Of a DNA stretch of 64,000 nucleotides, positions 53,968-64,000 are shown in pieces. This DNA is from Phymatolithon calcareum (lineage: Eukaryota > Rhodophyta > Florideophyceae > Hapalidiales), in assembly GCA_977006965.1 (NCBI GenBank), contig OZ345354.1:496001-560000 (forward strand), written 5' to 3'. Numbering within the stretch: position 1 is the stretch's first letter; each line of letters opens with the position of its first letter. The position numbers were made by a program, and so were the translations under genes. The notes under the pieces were generated by a model. That model was given only the letters and a program-made list of their open reading frames with translations, made no database searches and was not told the origin of the DNA.

Positions 53968-55778
53968 ATGGGTGCCCTTGTTATTCCGTTCGCGCTCGTT
54001 CTAGCCATCTGCATCCTACCCCTCTCATCGGGAATTAATCTGTCATATCCTGAGAAAACAAGCTCCTCTGCATGCCTGACTCGTTTTCGCACCAACATGT
54101 CTCATTTCAGACCTTGTAAAACGAAGGTCTGCTTTCTCTTTATATCGACGGTGCCGGTAAGTGTGAACGCACCAATATTTTCGTTCAGTTTCCCATGTGT
54201 CTTGCTAACCAGTACATACGCTTCTGCAGTATGTCATTCTGGACCCGCGCATGAAAACTGAGAACAACCAGACTCTCTTCCCGTGTAACGACCGCCGAAC
54301 CTTCTTTTCTGACCTTGGTGGTCTTGCTTTCAATATTAAAGACGCTTTGAAGCCATTAGACGATTCGCTCTGCGTGTTCGCCGGCAACCAGTGCACCTTC
54401 GATGGAATGATCGACTTTATAGCAGAACATTCTAGCTCCACGGATGGATACAGATTCGGAGTTACGGGGATGATGTTTGTACTTCCGCACCGAATATCGT
54501 TGACATCGATACCAACTGAGCCGATCATGGAAGGAAGAACGGTTCTACTTGGACCACGAACCAAACCGCCACGGAGAAAGAATGCATTTAGACGTGTGGC
54601 ATCGCCTTTTGAACTGGAAACCTGGCTCTCTATTGGTGGTGTCTTCCTTGTGTTACTACTTCTCTGGTTATTGACTTCTTGCGGACGTCAAAGGCCATTA
54701 TGTTTCCGAGAAATTGCCAGAAACATGGTAGGAGATCATCCTGTTCGGTTGCCGACAGTTCCCGAAGAATTCGCTCAAGATATGCACATGTTGAGAGAGG
54801 ACATACAGCTCACGAACAGATGTGCTTTCAACACTCTCAAACTGTTGACACATGCCTTCTTCTTAACTACCGTTCTTTTCTATGAAATTGCTGTAGTGTA
54901 CTACATCTTCGAGGAGCAAGCGCGGAACAAAACTATCGATTTACAAGGGCTAACGAAATCTGAATTGGCAAAATATATTGTCATTCGCGGTGGTGCTCAA
55001 GAGTTTGTGTTCCGCAAAAGTGGTATGTTTTTCTCATCTTCTTCTATTTGTAGAATATTAGTACACAGTGCACCGCTGACCTTGAGGTTATACGGCTCTG
55101 TTCATGCAGTGGATCCCGATGGCAAGTGGGCTCCCAACTTTGTCCCTTGGAATCACTGCAAAGACTTAGAGGACTGGTGAGTCATCATCTCACTTCATTT
55201 TTTAGTCTCTCGGCGAACACGTCGAAACTAACCGCCAAGTGCATTCTGAATCTGTGTAGTTACAGCAAAGTCCTAAACAACAGTCATCCTGCTGAGTTGC
55301 TGGTAACCTGGGATGTAAGTATGCGGAAACCGTTCACGCTTCATTTCCTTTACGTCGTACTGAAATATTTCGTGAGTCCAAACTCTCGCTTCTTTAGTTT
55401 GCAGTCCGGTACCATCTGAAACGACTCAATGCATGTGACCGACTGATTGTGTACAAAACAAAAAGACCTCTATCAACGTTCTCTGGAGTGTGGTACATGA
55501 ACAGTAACGTACCAAGAGAACTACGAAACCGAGTGGATCGGTCATTAGTTACATTGCAACTGGAAGACAAACTGCGAGGAATAATAGCGAGAGTGGTAGA
55601 TGATTCAACCACTGTACATTGCGGCAAGTCAAGCCAGAGGATACCTGTAGATTTTTTGGGACCGCTCTTCGCTGTTGTGTTAGGACCTCTTGTGCTATTC
55701 GTGCTTGTAGGCCTTTTTGGGGAGTGGATAAGTCGCTGTAGAATGCGAAGTCGCATGCGAAAATTCGAGCGTGAATAA
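53968..55778 (+). CDS. R2: intact ionotropic-receptor-like gene (four exons)
   Basis: Exons 53968-54156, 54230-55176, 55260-55314 and 55398-55778; introns of 73, 83 and 83 nt, all GT-AG; 523 residues. Residues 1-24 are a signal peptide. S1 (about 64-190) includes YVILDP, GGLAFNIKDAL, LPHRISLTSIP and PFELETW. TM1 is at about 195-211. Residues about 212-268 are polar. The second membrane segment is at about 270-291, followed by LTKSELAKYIVIRGGAQEF. TM4 is at about 483-505 with an Arg-rich tail. A short second coding exon piece (19 codons) is spliced with a split Cys codon. It is more diverged from R1' than the duplication copies are from each other, so R1 and R2 are older paralogues. IR/iGluR assignment by motif order; ligand unknown. 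Confidence 0.82.
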
Positions 55779-55916
55779 TAATGTAATGAACTTTATGGAC
55801 AGACGTGCCTTTAGTTTGCATCCTCTTTGTAGAAGTTGGAATTCATAAGTTCGTCGAAGAGTCGTTGACATCGATCCACAGAGTCTAGATCTCATACGTA
55901 TTGCTTGCCGCGCAAG

Positions 55917-56593
55917 AGAATGTTTTCGGAAAATATGTCGAACACCGCCGGGACCGAATGCGAGTTCTGTGCCGACTGGGGCCACCAAAGATGAGGAGAC
56001 GTCATCAAGCAGAAAGGTTTGCATTAAGCCTGGTAAGACACAAAAAGCGCCTTGAAGAAACAGAAGAGTACTTTGGAAGAGATGAGGACATGAAGGAAGC
56101 AATGAAGGATATTGAATATCTCAAGATTGAAGCCCTTCAGAAAGCCCAGGAGGGATCTGTCACGAAGAAGAGGAGTAGAGAAGAAACAATTAAGGTATAG
56201 GAAAAGGAAGAAGAAGGAAGATCAATGAAGATTCCTATTGAAGGCAAGCTACTAGGGATCCTGCACATAGGAGAAAGAACAACACGTTTAAGGTGCCTAA
56301 GGTTGACATTCCACCTAGCACCCCTTTGGAGAAAATCAGTATTGGGTGCTTACTGTGGGATTACCGCGGTGATTGAACTAGTCGTCTTACAACGTACTCT
56401 AGCGTCGTCGAAGATGAATACAGAAATAGAGTTTAAGTGCAAGAGACTCACAGGAGCTCTTGTTGGGAGAGAATTACGAATCAAGAACGTTTTGAGTAGC
56501 CAGAGGACTTTAGCTTAGAGAATATCGCAAGAGCTGCCCCGTTAGTCCAAGGTGAGGCTTTGGAGCTCTCAAAATAAAATCATCAAATATCCC
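55917..56593 (+). mobile_element. Beta-family non-LTR copy, 5'-truncated (shared with unit 1)
   Basis: Same insertion as 19523-21226, with CTTGCCGCGCAAG at 55904-55916 and 56594-56606. It lacks the inner reversed beta copy of unit 1. A 21-bp in-frame deletion removes YENLRQA after EYLKI. The shared stop is at 56198-56200. Confidence 0.88.
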
Positions 56594-56745
56594 CTTGCCG
56601 CGCAAGCTCCGCAAAACGTCTAGCGAAGATTCCTTATGACCAAGACTGGCAGACTGCTTCTACATCACCTAAAAGACCTAGATGCATTATTAAAGTATTG
56701 CAAGAAACGTCAAGTGGTTTTCTGAAGGAAACAAAAACTGCTAAC

Positions 56746-56934
56746 TTACGTAAACTGACCTGAGGGAAATTGGGGAACAGGATGGGGCTCTGGTAATGGA
56801 AAAGGCTCTTCGTATAGACCGGAGGGCACCGGTGGTATAATCAACGAACGAGCGCACCAAACCGTCAAAACGGCAAACAAGGTCATGGCGCAACGCCAGC
56901 GCCGAACTCCTGGCATCCAAAGGAATTCTGGCAT
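56746..56934 (-). CDS. Unit-2 copy of putative proline-rich secreted exon
   Basis: Counterpart of 21379-21567. Hydrophobic AMTLFAVLTVWCARSLIIPP, then YEEPFPLPEPHPVPQFPSGQ and an AC|GTAAGT donor. Only a few residues differ (C for Y before AM, I for V before PP). A delta element is inserted directly upstream. Function unknown. Confidence 0.4.
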   Translation of the reverse strand: MPEFLWMPGVRRWRCAMTLFAVLTVWCARSLIIPPVPSGLYEEPFPLPEPHPVPQFPSGQFT

Positions 56935-56959
56935 TGCCGCGGAGCAGTATTTACGGTCC

Positions 56960-57573
56960 GCAGTCTGCCGAAATGCTTCGCTCAAAATTCCTTACAATGG
57001 AAGGAGATCGTCTCGAATTGAAGAGGAAGAGGAGAATCCCGTATGACAAGACGAGCGAGCTACCAGCAATCCTCAAACTCCCGAAGGTGAAGCACAGGCA
57101 ATTAGCGCTTCAGTACATCTGTGGAAGATTTCCGCAGGTGTCGACAACAAGCATGCTGGAAAATTTTGGAAACCGAGCTCGACAGCATATGGCAACGCTG
57201 GAAAACAATATGTCAGGATATGACCTGAAAGAAGACAAAAGACGGGATACCGAGAAAGCACTTAACGAGCTTTTGCTATTCAGCAAGATCATCATCGAGT
57301 GCATGGAAAACGAAGAAGGACTGCTCTGAAATCAAGATACGAGAAGTTAAGTAGATGTCCCTCAAGACACAAAGCCTAATAGCGCGAACACCACCAGCGA
57401 ACCCACAAGAACACCACATAGAAGGTAGGGCGATCCAGGTTCCAAACTTTCCCCACCGCCTATGTAAGGCGGTAGGTTTCAACGGTCTACACACTGGAAG
57501 GTAGCAACAGAGGAAGCCTTGCCCGTATATTCGTAAGACTGTGAGGCTTTTAAAAAAACTTCAATGAAAAAAA
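56960..57573 (+). mobile_element. Delta-family non-LTR 3' fragment (shared with unit 1)
   Basis: Same insertion as 21593-22205; flanks AGTATTTACGGTCC at 56946-56959 (one mismatch) and AGTATTTACAGTCC at 57574-57587. It encodes the IPYD...GRFPQVSTT domain up to 57329. Confidence 0.88.
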
Positions 57574-57600
57574 AGTATTTACAGTCCCATACGAAAGACT

Positions 57601-57829
57601 TTTTTTTTTTTGAATTTTGAATTTATTAAACGCCCTCAGAAACACTCACAAGACTGTAAGGGAGATGCGTTTCAGATGCTACTACCTTGGTAGCTCCGTT
57701 AAAGCCCGCAAAAGCTCGTTGCTATCGTCGTAGCCCTAGCTGCAAAAACCCTCCTCCAGAGAAGGTGGAGGGAAAAGCTTAGAGTCCACTTGTCCTGTTC
57801 GTAGGAATCTCAGCGTCGCCGTTCTATTT
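57601..57829 (-). mobile_element. Epsilon-family tail, 229 bp (unit-2-only)
   Basis: Flanked by the 14-bp duplication CCATACGAAAGACT at 57587-57600 and 57830-57843; the unit-1 empty site is at about 22218-22231. It reproduces the last 229 bp of the epsilon element (about 40131-40359) with its poly(A) end, reversed. It shows that epsilon's machinery was active after the duplication. Confidence 0.95.
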
Positions 57830-57843
57830 CCATACGAAAGACT

Positions 57844-59097
57844 GCTCGGCGGGCCGACTGTCAATTCTCCACACGCCAATCTCCGCACAGGCCGACGAGG
57901 CGGAAAAACTGGCGACAGCGGGAAGGTTTATTGGGGAAAGGAATACGGAGCACCCGGCGGACATGGAAATATGGACGGATGGCAGCGTTGGTGCAATACC
58001 GGAAACAGCTCTGCAGAGCCTGGCCGAAAACGAAAGAGTTTCTGTCCGATGGGACGAAGGATGGTACACCGCCAATATCAGGACGTTTGACGCCGCTCAG
58101 CACAGAGGTCACCCAGCCGTCTGAAAGTTTGAATCTCGACATCGGAGACAACCGGACATTCTGCTGATATACGACTATGGGCACGAACACGCGTATCAGA
58201 CGTCCCCCACTGACTCCCGGATGCGAGTCAACATCTGCGACGAGGACGGCGACACTTTCGATATGTACCGAAGCATCCCCAGTCAGGTCGGTGGCGCGGG
58301 TATCTTGATCTTACGCGGAGACAACGCACTGAAGGAAATTGGCATGAGCAGCGGAGCGATCCGCTCATCCTTCGACGCCGAGGCATCGCGGCGGTCCGAG
58401 CTTTCGAAGCCGTACAGCAACTGCAACACATTCTGTGGTTCACCGATAGTAGGAGCTGTCTGGATGCATTGGCCGGACAGCCTCGGATGTATGGCGAAAT
58501 GACAAGGAAGCTGTGGGAAGCCATGGAGGCATTGATGGAGGACAACGTCACCATCGAGGCGATTTGGGTTCCAAGCCACTGTGGGATACCTGGGAACGAG
58601 AAAGCCGACGAGCTTGCTCGTCGATGCATTACGGAATCAGATCTCGTGACGCATCCAGGAGTACCCTTGACCATGGAAGCCGCGCGGTCCATAATTAAAC
58701 CGCGCAATTCGATGAAACCAAGAAGGGTACAGTTTCTACCCCCAAAACTCTGAATTAGTCACAGACGTGCTGAAGTCATCCTAAATCAACTTTCCGCAGA
58801 ATGCTGCTCGCTGGTAGCAGCTTTTCACCGGAAGGACGATGGCTCGGCGGACTACGACCCCATGTGCAAGGCCTGTCCAGGTGGAACCAAAGAAACTGTT
58901 GATCACTTAATTCTTCGCTGCAGTGGGCGTGCTTTATCAAGACGGCAGACTATTGGTAGAGTAGGCCGTAAAACGGTAGAGGAATTATGTAGGGAGAAAC
59001 CGCTTAAAGTACTCAAATTCGTGAACAATGAGGGGTTGCTTGACAACCCCAGATGTTAGCTTTAGTTAACGTCTTCTGCAGTAAAGAAAGAAAGAAA
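57844..59097 (+). mobile_element. N3 non-LTR relic, unit-2 copy (no hAT)
   Basis: Uninterrupted counterpart of 22232-24346. RNase H motifs TDGS (about 57975), GGAGILIL and SSFDAEA (about 58290-58385) and WVPSHCGIPGNEKADELAR (about 58566) are followed by CKACPGGTKETVDHLILRC (about 58865) and the AAAG-repeat tail (59082-59097). A TGA at about 58122 is not in unit 1. The one-base frameshift after FDAEA is shared. Confidence 0.8.
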
Positions 59098-59988
59098 CGC
59101 CAACCGCGCATTGCATTTCCAGCTACAGTCGGCGGCAGCAAGTTCCTCCTCGATGTCAACTCACATACAATCATTTTACCTGTTACGTAAGGAGGTGCTC
59201 GTGGAGGTTACGTCATCTTTCGTCGGTCCGGGGATGTTGTGCATCCTATCTACTGGAGTTCCCGCAAGCTTCACCGCGTCGTTTGAAGGTCTCCCACAGC
59301 AGATATCTTAGCCACTGCTGACGCGGTTGCCATGGCGTGGTACATGAAGGCACATATGGACACCGAATTGTGCTCACGAAAGATAACCGCGAAATTGCTC
59401 CTCAAAGTTCTTTGCGAAAGAAAATACCCATTTCGTGCGGACTCCCTTTATCGCATTTCACCAAAGGGGGAGGCGTAGATCGCGGGACTCTATCATTTCC
59501 CGAAATGTCGTTAGCATTGGTCCGCAGAAGCCTTGAGGCCTTCCTTGCTGCTCGTTGCGCAAGCTGCACGAGAAGACTCTTCCTGTTTCCCGTTTTGTCG
59601 CTACCACGAATACGTACTTACATTTCGGCGTTGTGTCAGGAGCATTCCATGTGCGGACAGTGTGCCCGCAAACAAGCAAGCTCCCGCCTCATCACCGTTC
59701 TCCTTCTCTTACTTACCCTGAGCTCCTCATTCGCGGACTGCGCGTGAGCAAGCATCGAGTTCCCGTCTCATCACTGTTGCTTTCTTTTCAATTTCCTTCA
59801 TTATCTCTGCATTACTATGGGACTTCCTGTTTTGGTAAGCATTCTGGGCTCCCCATGTGGGTGTCCGCTTATCCACTTATGATACGTCCCTTTTAGCGTA
59901 AGAGTGAAGTCTGTGCTTAGTACTTAGGCGGCTCCCGCGGACCTAAAAGAGAGGACGCCATCGATTGGCAACCGAGTAAATCAACCAC
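59098..59988. other. No confident gene; signal-peptide-like frames
   Basis: Frame 59337-59747 ends with SRLITVLLLLLTLSSSFADC, and a diverged repeat of the same module follows at about 59760. A possible donor (TTTG|GTAAGC) lies at about 59835. Counterpart of 25965-26660. Confidence 0.25.
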
Positions 59989-60396
59989 TTGCTTCCAACC
60001 ATCTCACCACTTCTGAACCACGCATTTCCGATCAGCACAATGGAAGCCGTTGGTTTCTGTGATGACATCATTCATAAGGCCCCAATTGTCCCTTCACACA
60101 TGTCCTTCCTGATCAGGGAGGACAATCCCTTTGGCCCAGTTGTCTACGTCAAAACAGTTTCTAAGCTTCTGCACTGGTCCGCACAGGCTTTAGCACTACT
60201 TGCTTCAACGTGGTCGTGCCATATCTTCCCAGAAGTCCCAGCTCCTCTTCCAGCAGCGTCGGATTCCGTGGAAATCGTCCCACGAACCATTGCGCGCAAA
60301 GGTTTCTATGATACCTTCGTCTTCGCTGCAGCGCTCGCTGTGTTTCTGTCTTCATCTAGAAATACCAAGTTGTCATTTCAGAGGACCATATTGTAA
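59989..60396 (+). other. Possible exon of a diverged receptor-like gene
   Basis: 135 open codons. The segment HAFPISTMEAVGFCDDII, MSFLIREDNPFGPV and LHWSAQALALLASTWSCHIF has the order seen at the S1-TM1 border of IR/iGluR-like proteins (a fixed loop, an extended strand, then W and a hydrophobic run). Similarity to R1'/R2 is too weak for a firm call. The unit-1 copy is broken by a 4-bp deletion. It could equally be a chance frame. Confidence 0.25.
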
Positions 60397-61459
60397 TTTC
60401 TACAAGCCGATTTCTGTTCCACTGAATCAATCTGCATAGGACCTGGGGAGCATGCATAACTCGTCGCCAGATTTCGACGTGGTGCACCTGTGGCCGCCAC
60501 AGGTCGACGGGATGCATTCGCCGGCTCTCGTCGATACTCTGCGTTGTGCTCGTCGCGCGAGACTCTGTCTCACGCAATGGCGCGCAGCTCACCTTTAGAG
60601 GAGAACGTGATTGCTGAGACCGTGACTCAAGAGCTGTGGCACAGTCCAATAAATACCATCCAAATCAAAGCTCTACACTGACCTGGCCGTCAGAAACGTC
60701 AAACGACGACTTGAACAATTTTCCATTCTCGCGAATCTATTTCATCATGAGAAATCTGACCATTTTTTCTGGCTGAATGAGATTCATTTTTCTCTCCCCA
60801 GAGTCAATCGAAGAAAGAAAGACTCGTTGTAGATGTCCATTGAGAACTCCGCTGTACAATCGAATCTTACTACCCTAAATTATTTGAGCAAGCTTCCAAG
60901 TGGATGGATGGATCGGTGGATTTCTAATTATTTGAATCTCCCTTTGTCAATTATCACTGCACCTGAGACACTTTTCGTTGCGGTGCAATCCTTCGCTTAG
61001 GTTTTCCGTTGCTCAAACTACTTAATCGACTTCGGCCATTTACTCTGGACAGTATCAACTGCCATTTCCAGCATCTCTCTTTGAACATCGGAAAGTCTCT
61101 GTTTGGACGTTCTGTTTGAAATATCTGTGAGAGCATGATCGAGTTCAGAATCCTCGTTTCTTGCTTGCTCTTGCCATGGGTATGGGAAGCGGTGAAATAA
61201 CCAGTGTATGTACAAAGTTATCCGAGTGGTTGAACTACAGAAGACTCAAAAATCCGGGAAAACTGCTGAAATTTAACATTTCTCGGACATTTCGGAATCT
61301 TCCTGTTTGGGTTCAGGGAAAAGCTAGATCTCTTTTGTCAACCCTCGTTTCACGCAGAAGTGCAATGGAATATTCATTGTTTGGCTTTAATGTGCTGAAA
61401 GCTGTTTTTATAAATTTTTCCCACTTTGTCAGTTGTGTCTCGAACGCCGTGCATACCCT

Positions 61460-62225
61460 GGCTATTCTCAACAAATGGGTGGGCTCGGAGCAGGCGTGGC
61501 GAGGACCCTTTCGGAACCCCTCGGTAAATTATGCACCGGGTTTCGTTTCGTCTCCTGTCGACGTGATCCACGACGGCTTTAGCAGGTACGACACCATCCT
61601 CGTTATGTGGGGTGGCGGTTTGCTCTTCATTCTTTCCATGAGGATGTCCTCGTGACCATTCCATAAGTTGCTGATAGGTCGAGTACTGCCACGTATGGGT
61701 GACCTTGCCGCAGTGTTTTTTTGCGCGGAGTGTGGCCAAATAAGTACTCTTATCCCTCTAAAAGCCAAGATGTGCCTTATTGAAGCGATAGTGCTCCCGT
61801 ATGTAGGAGTCCGAGTCGGATTCAATCACGTTCCTCACCTGGGTCAGTAGGGAGATAGGCCTGTAAGTCGCCGCGTCGTGCAGTTGGCCCTTCTTGTATA
61901 TTGGCATAAGTTCTGCTTGTCGCCATTGCCTTGGAAGGCATTTCAGTTTTCCGAATGTGTCTCATAGCGCTAGTATCATGTCGAAGCTAGCCTCCTTGTT
62001 GGCTTGCAGCATCTCAACAGCAAGGCCTTCTGGGCCAACAGCCTTCCCTTTCGGCGTCCTGTTAATGGCTCTTCATAGGTGCCTCCTCATTGTCCTGTTA
62101 ACTGTAAAGCTCCCAAGGTTCACGTTCCAGACATTCTCAAATTTGCATACGCTCGCAATGTAAGCGGAGAATTTGCTAGGCAACACAGGGGCTCGGTTCT
62201 TTTTGATCCCTGAATTGCTTGTTCA
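61460..62225 (-). pseudogene. Degenerate non-LTR reverse transcriptase fragment, unit-2 copy
   Basis: Longer counterpart of 28130-28660, including the central palm region (minus: DKSTYLATLRAKKHCGKVTH; YREHYRFNKAH-like). Many stops and frameshifts. Ancient relic that predates the duplication. Confidence 0.65.
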
Positions 62226-62671
62226 TAGTCATCATCTGATGGTATACAGCGAGGAGCAATAAAAATGCAGTTCTTCATGAATTTTCCACTGTTCAAAGAA
62301 TGACTGATGTTTATAAAAATGGCAAGAGCTACGCTCCAGTGCCGACATGAGAGAAGAGTATGAATTTCTGAGCATGTGGTGGCACATGGATTCCGCCCTG
62401 TGAGGCATACCGAAATACAGGCTCTGAAGCGGCGAGGGCAAGGTCTCTCTTTGAAAGCACTCGTGAGGGGATGGTTTTCGCTGTACTGAGTGTCACCACA
62501 ATAGGAGTCCTTCCAGTATGCATGAATATATGATCCGATCTAACGCCCTATGGCAAAGCTCGGGACTCCTCGTCCAACACCCGATGGAAGGTGAGATGTT
62601 TCTCCTCAGTGCCCTTTTGCAGTTCGAGATAACGTTACAAAATTGTAATCTTTGACAAGAACACACAACCG

Positions 62672-62735
62672 CAAACTAAAGGCGAACGAGAAGACATCTC
62701 AATTTTGAGATCTCTTCTCGTTCGCTTTTAGTTTG
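62672..62735. repeat. Near-perfect foldback, unit-2 copy
   Basis: CAAACTAAAGGCGAACGAG pairs with CTCGTTCGCTTTTAGTTTG. In this copy the C in CTTCTCGTTCGC restores a pair that is mismatched in the unit-1 copy (29102-29171). Confidence 0.7.
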
Positions 62736-63410
62736 GGATAAGGTTGGGTTTATCTTGAAAAGTGGTGATCTCTCTGTGATACGATGCCTCAGTCTAAGAT
62801 GCGATCAGGATCTCGGCTTAAATAGGGGCCGAGGCGAGCAATTGCACACCCTGCCAAAAGGGGGGGGGGCACTAACCGACGCTAGACTAATAGTACGTTG
62901 AGTGTCCGTCGGTGTCTGCGATAAATCCGTTGATTCCTCTTGGAAGAGTCGTTCACCATACTGTGTTGGCAGTGTCGGTGGATAGATTGCAAGGAGCAGT
63001 TATAGAGCTCCTAAGACGATGGCGATAATGTCGTTCATTACACCCCTGCAACATTGTGTGTCTACAAGCTGCTCTCACCCGCCTACTTATTCCAGTTTGT
63101 CTAGACAACCTTGTTAATCAACTCTAGCGTCTGGCCAAGGCAATGGCACTCGGCGTAATTATTTCGCAGCCACTTCGACTTGTTTTTTCAGCTTAAGATC
63201 GGAACGTTTTGTTTAGATATTCGTTTGTGGCTTGAACGTCTTAACGATACAATCGCTGCTTCGAAATCGATGATTATCATATGCTTCTTTCCTCGTTACA
63301 ATACTTGCAGTCACTAATAGCTATGTCTCATGACCAGGACGCCCTGATTGTCCTCGCAATTGTACAAAACGACCACGTGCTCACTTAACGACTAGTGCTA
63401 ATATCATATC

Positions 63411-63584
63411 AGCACCTCAGCAGACACTGCCGTGCTCGTGCAGATAATGCCATTAGCAACGGCATATTAACAACTTAGCAGACACTGTCGTGTGCTTGCA
63501 GATAATGCCGTTAATGACGGTATATTAGCACCTTGGCAGCCACTGCCGTGCTCGTGCTAATAATGTCGTTACCAACGGCATATT
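63411..63584. repeat. 58-bp tandem repeat, unit-2 copy
   Basis: Three units of 58 bp, practically identical to 29845-30018. Followed by a TATA-like ATATAAG at 63627-63633. Confidence 0.85.
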
Positions 63585-64000
63585 AGCACCCTCTCTCAGA
63601 CTGCTTCTGTGGACGTCTGGTTCCCCATATAAGCGAGAGCTAAGGTAGCTCGTAACAGAGCTGGAGATCGCAGAGGCACATTCACCCTTCCCAACATTCC
63701 AAACTTTCTCTCAACTACAGCTGACCTTCCCCTTCATCAAGCATCTACGCTTTTCAAGTTCAAAAATCATCGTTTTGCAAGTGAAACGACACCAACCGCA
63801 AGGTGCTCTACCCGGAGACTATCGCATTGGCGACACAGGAAGTACGACACAACCCTACTGAATCGAAATTCTGAACTCATGGCTCGCGGTATCAAAATCA
63901 AGGACTGGCAGACATTATCCCACACAGTCTTGCGGCCCACTCAAGGTCGTGCATGTCACATGGTCAAGTCTTAGATTTGCGACTCAGCTGAACAATCAGG

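Larger units (their letters stand above)
34530..64000 (+). repeat. Segmental tandem duplication, unit 2
   Basis: Direct counterpart of unit 1 (block pairs are given there). Unit-2-only insertions are the solo LTR with its nested elements (34651-40660), the hAT with Harbinger (40875-45478), an alpha tail (53219-53425) and an epsilon tail (57601-57829). Homology continues to the right edge, so the true end is not visible. Confidence 0.9.

Noticed and set aside
1-64000. Bacterial or viral origin, operons, CRISPR, tRNA or rRNA genes
   Set aside because: Spliceosomal introns, LINE, hAT and Harbinger elements and IR-like receptors mark a eukaryotic nuclear genome. No CRISPR-type regular short repeats and no tRNA cloverleaf or rRNA core sequence was seen.

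Overview
This is eukaryotic DNA from a repeat-rich genome. The host genes have spliceosomal GT-AG introns of about 70-85 nt, and nearly everything else is transposable elements (TEs) and their relics. The only host gene family I recognise is a set of compact ionotropic-receptor-like proteins (IR/iGluR-like: ligand-binding halves around transmembrane segments, no amino-terminal domain). Such lineage-specific IR arrays are typical of protostome animals, most often arthropods. I therefore suggest an invertebrate with short introns, but I cannot name the taxon. There are no prokaryotic features, CRISPR arrays or rRNA/tRNA genes that I can support.

The backbone is one large direct tandem duplication. 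Unit 1 runs from about 2798 to beyond 30500, and unit 2 from about 34530 (with its 5' part reaching back to 31603) to the right edge. Each unit carries, in order: an IR relic (R3), an IR gene (R1 in unit 1, R1' in unit 2), about 4 kb without a recognised gene, an IR gene R2, shared old TE insertions, a small proline-rich secreted exon on the minus strand, an RNase-H-bearing non-LTR relic, and about 5 kb ending in a 58-bp tandem repeat next to a TATA-like site. R1' (47220-49031) and R2 (53968-55778) have intact four-exon reading frames of 523 codons. R1 (4965-6779) has a nonsense codon in exon 3. The unit-1 copy of R2 (18243-19384) is cut at its 5' side by a hAT element. R3 is heavily degraded.

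The TE layer can be read from target-site duplications (TSDs), because the two units supply each other's empty sites. R3 of unit 2 holds a hAT (31641-33186), an RTE-like fragment (33680-34097), a solo LTR (34651-40660) and a second hAT (40875-45478). The solo LTR contains a non-LTR element (epsilon, 34684-40359), which is itself broken by a reversed non-LTR element (beta, 36006-38429). The second hAT contains a GC-rich PIF/Harbinger element (41334-44499) with both genes open. Elsewhere there are a TA-flanked mariner-like element (11989-13938), two near-identical hAT copies in opposite orientation (16836-18242, 24550-25956) with a palindromic, minisatellite-bearing insert, and many 5'-truncated non-LTR fragments.

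The most interesting observation is that six non-LTR families, otherwise clearly different, share a 3' tail. It is a short stem whose sequence changes between families while pairing is kept, with a CCCGTT-like motif in the loop and an AATAAA-like signal directly after the stem. Several of these families also share an unrecognised C-terminal domain where an RNase H domain might be expected. In the evidence text, alpha, beta, delta, epsilon, eta, theta and N3 are my own labels for the non-LTR families.
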